Assembly: GCA_006384855.1 (NCBI GenBank)
Contig: VCJN01001387.1
Span: 1 to 64,000, forward strand
From: Tetraselmis striata
Taxonomy: Eukaryota; Chlorophyta; Chlorodendrophyceae; Chlorodendrales; Chlorodendraceae
Direction: 5' to 3'
DNA: 64,000 bases
The position numbers were made by a program, and so were the translations under genes. The stretch's first letter is position 1, and every line of letters starts with the position of its first letter. The notes under the pieces were generated by a model, which did not search any database, was not told where the DNA came from, and saw only the letters and a list, made by a program, of their open reading frames with translations. This document shows positions 22,769 to 33,776 of this stretch, piece after piece.

Positions 22769-25700
22769 TCACTTGATGGTGCGGACCTGAACGCTGCGCA
22801 CCGTCTCGCCGGGCGAGGGCTGGAGGTCGCTCACCATCACCACGCGGTCGCCGTCAGCCGCCAGGCCGCGCGCCTTGAGGAAGGTGAAGGCCAGGCGGAT
22901 GTTGGTCTCCACGTCGTCGGTGAAGTCGAAGCGGAAGGGGCACACGCCCCAGCGCATGTTTGTCTTGCGCCGCACGTGGTCCTCCTCTGGGGTGGCGGCG
23001 GTGGTGGCGGGCAACAGAATACACACACGCAGAACTCTCAGGAAAGCAGAAACTGAAAAAAACGATTGTATGATGACCTGGTGGCTGGGGTTTGGGGGCT
23101 TGGTAGGCTGCAAAGGGGGGCTTGAGGTTGGGGGGCGCACCTGTAAAGGCAAAGATGGGCACGTCCGGGCGGCATCTGGACAGCATGGCGGCGGTGGCGC
23201 CCCGGCGAGTGAACACACATATGGCCGACACCTGCACACGCGCAGACAGTGAGCCGCAGGCCGCGGGGCGTTCAGGCAGCAGCTCATAGCCCATGTACAA
23301 TGTCCCACCCCCACTTCCGGGGGCACCGCCACGCAACAGCAACGCAGAACACGGCCGTGGCAGGAGCCGCTGTGACAAGATTGCCCGGCAATGTCATGAG
23401 GAATGCTGCCACGTCTTCCCCGTGGGCAGTTCAAGGCCACACAGTGCTAGGCATTCAGTGGCTTTGAGAGGGGGCAACATGACATCAGGGTTCCATCCCG
23501 GAGAGACTGCGTGATTTGTGGGCTGGTGTATCAGGATCAGGGCTCCTTAATGATAGCTGCTGTGGTGTCATAATATCAGGAGTCTCCAAGGACTCGTTCC
23601 GGAGAATGCCACCAACCGCGGGTATCACATTTGTAGGGGGGGGGCGATGGTTCTCGCCAGTCATCTACGGCAGGAAACGGGCCGATGCGTTTGATGGAAA
23701 GCAGGCGACGGCGAGCTGGTGATCCTGCCGGCAATTGGGCGCGCGCACCTTGAGCTTGTCCGCCATGGCGGCGGCGGAGATGCAGATCTCCTCCTGGATG
23801 CGGGCGTCGACGGTGTCGCCAAGGTCCGGCAGGTCGATGAACCCACGCGCCTCCTGCCTGTGGACCACGAGCAACATGCAGGGATGCAGCGTCAGCCGTT
23901 ACCGGCAGCGTGTGCTCTGGGCAGCTGGAAACGAGGCCGGCGGATGCGGCCAACCCGGTGTGAAAGTTGGCGTCTGGGACAACAAGTGACAAGGCAAATA
24001 GTATGGAAACAATCAGGGCAAAGTTGAGTAAAGAAACTTTTGCAATAGTGACAATAATCACAAGTAAATTTCCAAGCGAGACGGGATTTTGTGAAATGTT
24101 GAGATACCGTCACTTTTTATGTGAAAAACTGAATGCCAGCACCCCCTGAGAACGATTCTTCAACGCGAGGAAGGCGCAGTATTTGCCTCGCACTACGAGC
24201 CCATGGCACTCCCTGCAAGGATTCCCAGGACAGGCTTTTCCCAGTGGGTGCCGCACCTGGTCCACTCCTCCACACGGGTGGCCACAGCGCGCAGCGTGGC
24301 CACCGCCTTCTCGGGGTACTCCCCCATGGCGCTCTCACCGCACAGCATCAGCGCGTCCGCCTTCTGGCGCACGATGTCGCCGATGTCTGCCACCTGATGG
24401 CGACGCACCAGCCCAGCACAGGGCGCGCAGTCAGGGAGGGGCCCGCTGCGTCGATTTCATCTCACTCAGGACAGATTACGCCATTGATTGACCGCAATGT
24501 GTTGTGCAATCTCGACAAAAATGGACAACTTGATTGGCTCAACTTTCGGTCGTGGCTTCATGTGTGGTGGAGCGCACTACCGATATTCCCCAAAACGAGG
24601 ACAGTGCTTCTAGTGGGGTGCACATTCGTTGAGCCCCCCCCCCTCCCTTGCCCTCTAGACATGCCCGCGTGGATACCATGTCGTGGGTGTTGGAATGATG
24701 TCTCCGGGCATGGTGCATTGGCAAGGCAGAGAGAGGGGGAAAGGGGAGGGAGGGGTCACCTCGGCGCGGGTAGGTGTGGGGAACTGGATCATGGACTGCA
24801 GCAAGTGGGAGGCCACGATGACGGGGGTGCCCGCCTGGCGGCAGCGCAGCACAATCTCCTGCTGCACCGCAGGGACGTCCTGCAGCGGGATCTGAGCGCC
24901 TGCAGTGCGCGCGCCGTGTGGCGTTAGGGCCCAGCCACGGTTTGGGAGCTTACTATTGGACAACAGGGGGGGGGGGGGGGGGGCGGGGGATTGGCTAAGA
25001 CGGGGGCCTGGCGGGGGAGGGATGACCAACGCACCCAGGTCGCCGCGAGCAATCATGATCACGTCGGCCGCGTCCACAATGGAGGCAATGTTGGGCAGCG
25101 ACTCGCATGACTCGATCTTCGCCACCACCTGTGGTCCGACCCGGCGTGCGTTCAGATGTGGTCCCTCAGCGGGGCCAAACGAGGGTTGGCTAAGGCAGCG
25201 CTGTGCGGGGCTCCCCCCCCCCCCCCCCCCCCACACACCCTTTGTTGATGCTTCTCCCCCAGCCCCAATGTCAGAAGATACGACCCTAGACCCCCCTGGA
25301 AGTGCTCGCTGTGCTATGGTGTGCTGAGCGATCGAGTGGATCATTGCGCGGCAAAGCGGCGCCACTTGAACAACCCATGACGTGCGAGTTTCCGGGATAC
25401 ACCACAGGAGCAGTGCCGTGCAGGACTGCCACGGCACCTCGCGCAGAGCCCGACGAGCCTGCAACAAAATGCAGTCTAGGATCCATTGTAACGCTGCCAC
25501 GGCCACCATGCGGGCCAAAGCGGCAGCCCTACTGCGCCTCCCTGCTACTCGTATTGTTGGGGCCCTCCCGGTGATGTATATGGAAGTAGACGAGACTGCC
25601 TCCCACTCATCGCGTACCAGTCCGCCCTGGCTTGCCTGAGGGGAGCCTCCCCTACCCGCACTGTTATGGTCCATGCCGCTACCCCCCTCCCCTCCCCGGC

Positions 25701-27923
25701 CCATTCTCTCCCCGCGGCGCACCTCGATGCCGCCGGCGCCCGCAGGGGAGCGGCTAGTGATGTAGCTCTTCACATTGCCAAGCACGTCGGCAGTCTTCAC
25801 GAAGGAGACCGCAAGAAAGTCCACCTTCTGGCTGATGGCAAAGTCGATGTCCAGCCAGTCCTGCACGGTGGAAACAAAGGGGCGGGTGGGCAGAGGGCGG
25901 GGGGGGGGGGGGGGGGGGGGGGGGCAACACCTCCTCTGGTCAGACTGGACATCAAAGATCACACCAGAAATAAAGCACTTTCATAGACTCAAACACACAA
26001 ATCACATGTAAACACAGCATAGCATAGCATAGCATAGCATAGCATAGCATAGCATAGCATAGCATAGCATAGCATATCATTTCCTATGCATCCTTTGTGA
26101 CATAAATCATCCGCCACCAACATAGATACACCATGCGTACGATGCCCTAATGACACGATATTCACTGCAACAGTACACATTGCGGTGATCCTATTGGAGA
26201 CCACTCTGTTCATTTGGATTGGGGGGGGGGGGGGGGGGGTGGGCGCGCGAGGGCCTGCCCACCTTGGCGGTGATGACGGGGAGGCTGGAGTTCTTGCCGC
26301 GGATGAGCGCGCCATGCTTGTTGCGGAAGGTGAGGTTGGCGCGCGACAGGATGAGGCCGGGGTCCACCACGGCGCACACCACGTCCGGCCCTGCGATGCT
26401 GACCACCTCCAGCGTGACCATGCCGCCGTCCACCACCACGGTGTCGCCCACCGCGATGTCGTCGATGAAGCCCTCGTAGTTCACAGAGAGCGTGTTCTTC
26501 TGCGGCTTGGCCAGCTTGCGGATGGTGAGCGTGATCTCCAGACCCTCCTGCGCACGGACAAGACGACGGCGCGGTGAGTCGCGATGACACGCCGCCCAGC
26601 GACATGCACCACCAAGCCCGTCTGAGCCAGAGGCGGGCACAGGCAAGCAGAAAGCCTTATGTGGCACTGAGCCGCGGGATACCCGGGGAGGGACGGAGGG
26701 GCAAAAATTGTGTGGTATGGGATGGTGAAACGCGCCCGGCCCGGAGGCCTGGGGTTGCTAAAGGGCATTACTGTTAGTATGTGTTTGGTCGTATATGTAT
26801 ATGTCAGATGGTGGTCGTCGCGATGGTCACCCGTCAGGGACAGTGGGGGGGGGGGGGGGGGGGGGGGGCACCTCGGCCTTGATGGTGCCAGCCTCGTAGA
26901 CGTGCACCTCGCTGCCCTCAGTGTCGAGCATGATAGCCACCGAGTACCTGCGCCGCCCAAGGCACCGGCACGGGAGTTCAGCTATCAGCCGGCGGAGGGA
27001 CAGGGGAAGGAAAAAACACCGACCGCCGCTAGGCCTTTGGGTACATGCACTGCTCCATCCTCGAGTGACATGATTCAAGTTGTTCAGCACAATAACTGCC
27101 TATATTTATATCCGCAAAGCATAGCTCGCCGATGCTGCTGGGCAGACGGTGTTTTTGGACGGAGTCGAGGTCAGGGTCCCCTGGGCGTGGCGGGGTGGCA
27201 CGCACCCGCGCTTGGCATTCAGCTCGCGGATGCGCTGGATGACCTCCGCGTGCCACTCGTGCGTGTTGTGGCACAGGTTGAGGCGCGCGCAGTTCATGCC
27301 GCCCTCCGCCAGCGTCTCCAGCATCTCGGAGGAGCAGGTCTTGGGGCCGATGGTGCAGATGATCTTGGTGCGCCGGGTGCTGCGAGAGCCTGCGGGCAGG
27401 GAGTCAGGGCAAGGGTGGGCAAGGGGCAGATGAGAAGTAGGGGAGGGGGGGATGGATGACTCGTTGATGACCGACGTTGATATGGAGCTGCAGTGGGGGC
27501 AGCGGCCCCTGCCGAATCGGCGGTGTTGAGGCTGCCAAGTAGTTGGAAAGATGGCATGCAGTAGTTGGAGAGATGGTGGGAAAAGCAGCGAATGGAGAAA
27601 ACATGAGAGATTGAGGAGGTGGGGGGGGGGGGGGGGGGGGGGGCACCATTCTCCACCAGCTCGCGCTGCAGCACGCTGTCGAAGTCAAAGCTCTCCAGGC
27701 TGGCCCTTTCGTTGGCGAGGCTGGCGGGCTTGGCATCACCCTTGGCGGGCTTGGCATCGCCCTTGGTGGTGGGCGTCGCCGCACCGGCAGCCACGCGGGG
27801 CCGGCGCCCGAGCGGCTGCTGCCAGGCGGCCCTCAGAGGCTGCTGCGGCGCAGGGGCCGCCCGCAAGCCGGCGCGGGAACCCAGCTGCTGCACGCGCGCC
27901 GGAGCCGCGCTCCTCACCGCCAT
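22769..27923 (-). CDS. Plastid pyruvate kinase, alpha type
   Basis: Converts phosphoenolpyruvate and ADP to pyruvate and ATP in plastid glycolysis. Eleven exons in transcription order: 27647-27923, 27206-27389, 26872-26947, 26263-26547, 25723-25860, 25035-25128, 24760-24899, 24257-24393, 23749-23857, 23141-23231, 22769-22986. All phases agree and sum to 582 residues. The first 50 or so residues are Ala/Arg/Gln-rich, as in a transit peptide ([15 protein letters not shown]). Family marks: [17 protein letters not shown] (near 127), LDTEGSEVH (near 161; the LDTEGSE form is typical of plant PKp-alpha), VVAKIES with the catalytic Lys near 324, ARGDLG for metal near 350, and [10 protein letters not shown]. 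The C-terminal regulatory domain is complete. An in-frame Met at 27934 is the alternative start. Several introns begin GTGCG or GTG followed by a long C-run. Confidence 0.95.
26016..26075. repeat. (AGCAT)n pentanucleotide array, 12 units
   Basis: Perfect AGCAT units lie in the intron between the exons at 25723-25860 and 26263-26547 of pyruvate kinase. Only the last unit boundary is altered. Confidence 0.95.
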
Positions 27924-28136
27924 TGTGCCCACCATTCTGCCTGCCGTGTCCACCCACAAGCACGCACCCACAGCAGGCTGAGCGGCTGACAAGTGGCTCA
28001 GGCAGCCAGTGCGGAGTGGCCATGCCGGCCTCTGAGAACGGCGCAAGTTTGAGATCTCCAAGAGCCCTCGGGCACGCACGATAGGCGGTTGTTTGCAAGG
28101 AGGACGGGGCGGAGTAGGTTTTGTGGCTTCGGTGGA

Positions 28137-28145
28137 ATATATATA
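28137..28145 (-). promoter_or_regulatory. Candidate TATA box of pyruvate kinase
   Basis: A TATATATA run lies about 215 bases upstream of the pyruvate kinase start, in GC-rich surroundings. Position and orientation fit a core promoter with a 5' leader of roughly 180 bases. There is no other support. Confidence 0.35.
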
Positions 28146-29261
28146 GGGCTTGGCGCATACTTCAGTTCGGCAGCAATACTACCCTACGGGCATCTTGCCA
28201 TGGGGGCTGTTTAGGACGCACCACTCACTGGTGGTAATGTCGACTTTCACAGTCAACCTCCTTTTCCCTTTCCTGCTGCACTCCCGCCGATTTACGGGTA
28301 TTGGGGGCCGCCCGGCGCAGTACATATACACTCGCCAACGAACAGGCGAATAGTAAAACTTTTCTTCGCGCCAGCAGGCCGGTGCGGCTGAAGGCGAAGC
28401 GTCACGACGCGACGCCGATGACGCACGGAACCAGGTACGCCGGCAGCACAACATCAAGCCAATATGGGTGAAGGATATAGATCATGCTTTTCTGCCAACG
28501 CTTGGGGTTTGGGGCCGTGGGACGGCCTGCGGGGAGAACACCGTCACCGGCTGCCGCCTCCCAGTTATTGGTGAGCGCTGCGGCTGGCGGTGGCGCGCAC
28601 CTCGCTCTCTGTCGCTGAAAACGCTCGGTTTTAGGCAGGTGGTCCTGCGCCGGTGCTAACGTGCGAAGCCTGGGTGACTTGCGGGCGGATTATGGGGGGT
28701 TGGAGTCTTGGAGACCGGCAGTCGTTCGTCTCTGCTGAGGCTGCCGTTGCGCTGCAAGCGGCCTGAGATGATGGCGTACCGGTACTGCTCAGCATTGCTG
28801 GCGCCTCAGCACGCCAGGCGCCAGGGCATCAGCCCCCGCCCCGGCCGTCCCCAGCCACCTAATCCTTGCTGGTACCGCCGCTCAAGCGGGCAAGCGCAAG
28901 CGAACTGTCTGCCAGATAGATGCGATTGAAATGACGTGTCTCCTCGTATCAAATGGAAAAACGTACAAGGTACAAAAGTGTGAGCGAAGGGCTTGATTAT
29001 AATGTACGACAGTATTAACTTTGCGGAACTTCCGCTCGAGTACGCAGGACTGAATTATAAGGATGTAACGGCTTAAATTATATTTATATGCGCTGGCAGC
29101 CAGGCTGTACAAAAATATGCGGAATTCTCGTCCAGACGGCACCCCGCGTCTTTATCCTCCTCGTACAGGAATGGTGGCAATTCCGAATTCCGCTTAGTAT
29201 TCGCGTGGTTAGCGGGTGTCATCTACAATCAGAATCCCTCATTAGTAGTGCGCAATCTATG

Positions 29262-29282
29262 TCCTTTTTTTCGCCCCCGGGA
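29262..29282 (-). mobile_element. Retroposon 3' tip in reverse orientation (family A copy 6)
   Basis: Minus-strand reading gives CCCGGGGGCGAAAAAAA, the constant 3' end plus A-run of the family, with nothing upstream recognised. It lies head-on against copy 3, which starts about 18 bases to the right. Confidence 0.5.
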
Positions 29283-29299
29283 ATTCGTCTACAGTCTGT

Positions 29300-29408
29300 A
29301 GTCGCCTACCCAGGGCTTTCCGTAACTGGATTGCTGCCTAAACGGCCGTCGTAGGGACGCTGCAAGGGTTTCACTGGTGCCAGTCCTGTCCCGGGGGCGA
29401 AAAAAAAA
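29300..29408 (+). mobile_element. 5'-truncated retroposon (family A copy 3)
   Basis: Contains the CTACCCAGGGCTTTCCGTAA block, the AAACGGCCGTCGTAGGGACG block and CAGTCCTGTCCCGGGGGCG, followed by nine A. It matches copy 1 from about 21073 onward, so the 5' half is missing. Confidence 0.7.
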
Positions 29409-29901
29409 GTCTGTAGTCACGCGCAATTGAGCAATATAAGCTTACAATGCTAGATCAGCAGTGGACGTACCCGTAAGGATTATATAACATGACATGCCGC
29501 GCGCGCCATCATATTCCTGCCACTGTTGGACGAACCTGATGGCGCATATTGACTAGTCGGCTACTGTGCGGCGAGGTGCGTGCGATGATCGTCAGCGCAG
29601 TGCTGCTGCCATTAGCGGCAGCTACGCCATGTTGTAGCCCGTATGGGTAAGTTGACATCAGCGCCGCCTCGAGTATTCGCATTCTTATTGTGAGAGGACA
29701 CATCTTTCCGGCACCAACATAACCTGCAAAGATTCCCACGTCTTGCGCGCGCGCCTCCTATCCAGACCTTTGAAGCTCCAGCTGTACCGCATGCCGCGTG
29801 CTCTAGCCGCACAGTAGCGTGGACAGTGAGCCCCCTCGTCAGTGCGATATACTGCCCGACCTGTCGAAACTCAATTTGACGGCGGCCAGGAGTTGGGCTC
29901 C

Positions 29902-30482
29902 ATGGACTGCGAGGGTGATAGCACGAAGACCGCAGAGAAGCCTGCATCACAAGGCAAGGAAAGCCTGCGTGCCTTTCCTTGCCTGCGGCTGTCGCACAAT
30001 TGCTCTTGGCGTTGTGCCGACTGATTATTTGAATCAAACCAGTCGGCTTTCGAGGGACGATGGCGCGACACTAACCCCCCTCCCCTCCTCCTTGGGGGCG
30101 GCGGCACTCCGCGCTTCCTCTTCGCTCTTTTCTTCCCCCGGCGTTATGTCCTGCAGGTGGCACATCGCAGGCAGACTCCCACCCGGAATCTGGTGGCTCA
30201 GAGAAATCGCCAGCCTGGCCTGCCCAACAGCTTCCCCAGGAGGTTCCCGAGGTATCGGACGGGGCAGCACCGCGGGAGGTGAAACCGCTGGTGCGTGCGC
30301 TCGCAGCACTTCCCCCGCTGCCTCAATTAGGATACGTAAGCAAGTCTGACGACACGTGCTGTGGTGCGTGCGGTGTGTTCAGTATCAATGGGTCTTTGGG
30401 AAGTTGGCGGCGCCAGTGAGGCGGTGGACCGTCGGCACCGCTCGCGTGGACATCAAGCGGCCATGGTGAGCACCCCCCCCCC

Positions 30483-30517
<35 letters not shown>

Positions 30518-32052
30518 TTTTACCCATGCATGCACTTTCGAATCTTGAACGCGGTATCGATATGGTTAAGTGCATGCGCGTGTTTACGGCATGATGTGCC
30601 GGGCTCCTGGCACAGTGTGGCGCAAGGTCAGCCTCAGGACAGTCTATGGCGGGTGGAGGGCGCTCCGAGGATGGGTGCGCACACAGCAAACACTGCCTGC
30701 TGCATTACTGCAATGCTCCAATGCTGCTGCTGTGGTGTCGTCATGCAGAACCAGAGGCCATCGCGGCCCCATGTGTGATTTGGCTCTGAGTCCTGCGATA
30801 CGTTTTTCGCCGGCTGTGACAGGCAGCCGCATGAAGTTGATGCGCGATGTGCACATGTGGCAGCGGGACACCGGCCCGCCGCTGTTCCGCATCGGCCTGG
30901 GATGCCAATTCGAGCTGGAGCCCAACAATGCCAGTGACTTTAGCCTACAGGTGGGCTGCACTCTCGCATGTTGCTAATGCGCCCCGGCTTGCGGTGTCGG
31001 AGGGGATGTGACCCTGGGTGTGGGGTACAATACCACCACCACAACACAGCCGGTGGAGGAGTGATGCATGCTTTATCGGGGGTGCTGAGTGGGGAGGCGC
31101 TTGGGTGCCTCTGCCTGGCTGTCCAGGCCCGCGCGCGGCTACATAAGTTTGCGACGCTCAAGTTGCTGCCGCAGCCGGCACTGAAGCTGCACTATGAGCT
31201 GCCGCTGCTGGACACCGGGCTGGTCGCCTCCCTCAACTATTATTGCCCGTTTGTGGAGGACCTGCGCTCGCCGATCCACCCGCCAGCCAGCATCATGCTC
31301 AGGTAGGCAGCACATTCGGTACAAGTTTATGGTACAAATAATGCTTCAGTGCGCACAATGAATGATGGATGTTCTTTATTCATTTTGACGTTATTCTTGA
31401 ATATTACAATTTTGTGTTTTTTATTTAAAACCACCAGCTGTTTTGGGTAGATTAGACCCATGAAGGGGAGGTATGGTTTACTGCCCCTGTAGGCCAATAG
31501 GGGTCACTGAATTTACGAAGTAATGTGGCATTGTTTATGTTTTAACAATCCGCACAGCTTTTTCTAAAATGACACCAAGGCAGAGTGGTGGTTCAACGAG
31601 CAAATCCCATCAATGTCGAGCATCACACGTGCTGCCAGTGCAAATGCCCTTTATTCCTGAAGATGCAACTTTTACTGGGTTGAGGGGCTGACGACGTGGT
31701 GCGTCGCAGGCTGGACAACCGCGCTGGCAGTGGGCTTCACTTCTCACCGATGGGCATTGAGCTCGATGAGCGCATCCTGGCGCTCAACGCTACCACCAGC
31801 ATCCGAGTGGCAGCAGGTCAGTCCCCCAGCGCTCCTCTCTCAACCTCCCCTCACCCCCTCCTTCCCCTACGGTACCATTTTCGAATGACAATATCCACAA
31901 CCCTCTAACCCTGATTATGGGTCCCTCCAGTGATGGCTGATAAGGGCATAATGGATCCTGCAGGCATCGGCTTTCCGCGGCAGATTCCCATGCCAGAGGG
32001 CGACAAGTTTGGTTGGCGAATCCATCGCCTGGGGCTGAAAACCAGGTGGTAG
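29902..32052 (+). CDS. Conserved-looking protein of unknown function, multi-exon
   Basis: Exons read: 29902-29968, 30157-30335, an unresolved exon between 30336 and 30822, then 30823-30950, 31127-31302, 31710-31816 and 31964-32052. Phases match across every resolved join. The first part is hydrophilic and acidic (MDCEGDSTKTAEKPA start, then a Ser/Glu/Pro-rich stretch ending LPPLPQLGY at a strong GTAAGC donor). The C-terminal 165 residues alternate hydrophobic and polar residues and look beta-rich, with pieces such as FRIGLGCQFELEPNN, LKLHYELPLLDTG, LNYYCPFVEDL, GIELDERILAL, and a final HRLGLKTRW. I do not recognise the family. A beta-barrel or lipid-binding fold is only a guess. A long C-run (30474-30517) lies in intron 2. 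An alternative first exon is MGLWEVGG at 30388. Confidence 0.6.
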
Positions 32053-33575
32053 TGGGCGTAGCCGCGTAAGAAGGGGGGGGGGGGCGCTACCCGCACAGGA
32101 AACGTATGCTTATAGGAAGTTTTGTTGATATTCTTTCGAGGCATGCGTGACTCTGCTAGGAAGCCAAATCAACATGCCATACGTCAGCTTTTAGAATGAG
32201 ACGAGGTGCGCTGCATGACAAAGTCGGCTAGAACGGAGTGCCTGCATCACTCGCCGTCCTGCCCGCCATCGTGCCCGCCCTAGACTCTGCGATCCCCTGA
32301 CTAAAGCCACCGCGCGCGTTGTCCTCACAACTGCCGGCAGATAGGTGCGATGTCGATTTTTAGTACTAGCACTCCTTTAAAGAATATATATTCGACGCCC
32401 TGCTTGCGTGCCCTCATACACCACGGGGTCGTACAGTACGTAAAAGTGCACGTCTCGGCTGCCAACCCGGCGAGGGCTCGCGGCTTTGAGTGCATTTGCC
32501 GTCTTGTGCCACTCGCGTCCCTTCGTCGACCCCCGCGCCCCGCTCTCTTAAAATAAAAGCAAAAAGAATTCCATAGGAAAAGCAGATAATGCCTCATGGT
32601 AAGTAATCCTTAGCGGTTGGTATGCGTCGAGTATTTTTGCAGAATTGTTTGGTAGCGCTTGGACTGGCAATGCTTCAGCTGTCTGGAAGACACGCGTGGT
32701 TGAGAGGAATAGGACCCGACGCGCGGAGCACTCCGCCGACACAATCCGCAGACGACGGCACCGGCAGACGACAGACGACGACGATGCGCGACAATCCTGT
32801 ATCTCCATATCTTAGCATACCGCCGCCCGTCTGCCAGTATGACGTCATAGCGACCACACGTCGGGGATCTATACGAGCACAGTGATGATGCACAAGAAAA
32901 TAATTGCAATCTCGTCATCCCATCGATCTATCATACGCGATTTTGCATGTATGCGAGAAGCAGGGCGGAGGGCAAAGAACAACCTATTAAATACCCTGAA
33001 ATCGCTACGCACAGAAACTTGAAACCCTGATTTATGAATGGACGAAACCTAGGTCAGACACATCGTTAACAAATGACAACGTAATAATCCGACGCAGCAG
33101 GGCGCGCGCGGAATGGCACGACATGAGCACGCCGCTAGCACGGCACGCCACCGGGCTTATATCATTATTGATTTAAAATACAGTAATCCTTATTATCATT
33201 AATGATATATTATTATTGATGATATTACGATGATGCCTGACCGCCTGATATTTCCTGATCGCGTTATGCCGCTGGCTCATGAAAATATTACGATGATATA
33301 CAAGGTTTATATATTAGATTTATATTCAACTGCAGGTAAGATGACGGGCGACAACAGCAGGTATGAGCAGATTCCAGTGTTGGTACCCTATAATCGATTC
33401 ATCATCTGCTGTTTCCCGTCGTTCGGCACCGGCGTCGGTTCGTATCGGCGCCGCTCCCCTTCTGGGCAGAACATACATATATATCCACGGCAAGCAAGCG
33501 CAATAACCACATACTCAAAAGCATAAACAGCCGACGACGACAAGGGCTTTCAATACTGACCACCACTGCAGATAA
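32053..33575. other. No gene seen; AT-rich spacer
   Basis: About 1.5 kb with only short ORFs. At about 33150-33330 it becomes very AT-rich, with repeated GATGATAT and ATTATT words. It probably separates the unknown gene from the leader of the PI-PLC gene. Confidence 0.5.
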
Positions 33576-33776
33576 CTCGCACAGGCTCCGCCGAGCACCA
33601 TCAGACTGAACAAACCACTGGGCCACATTTACATCCTCCGTCGCTCGTCAGCTCGCGGTCGAAGAAAGTCAAGACTCTCGACACAATGGTGGCTGCGACT
33701 CAATCCACGCCTGCAACGGCAGGGAGGCAGCGGCAAGGCCCTATCTTTCTGCCTGCTGGTCCTGGCCGCCACGGCT

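Larger units (their letters stand above)
28146..29901. other. No gene seen; spacer with retroposon pieces
   Basis: About 1.75 kb of short ORFs without recognisable domains or consistent splicing. It holds two 3' pieces of the dispersed retroposon family in opposite orientation, at 29262-29282 and 29300-29408. Confidence 0.5.

Noticed and set aside
30388-30465. MGLWEVGG first exon for the unknown gene
   Set aside because: The upstream exons at 29902 and 30157-30335 join in phase and end at a strong GTAAGC donor. This stretch then falls inside the next intron. Kept only as an alternative.
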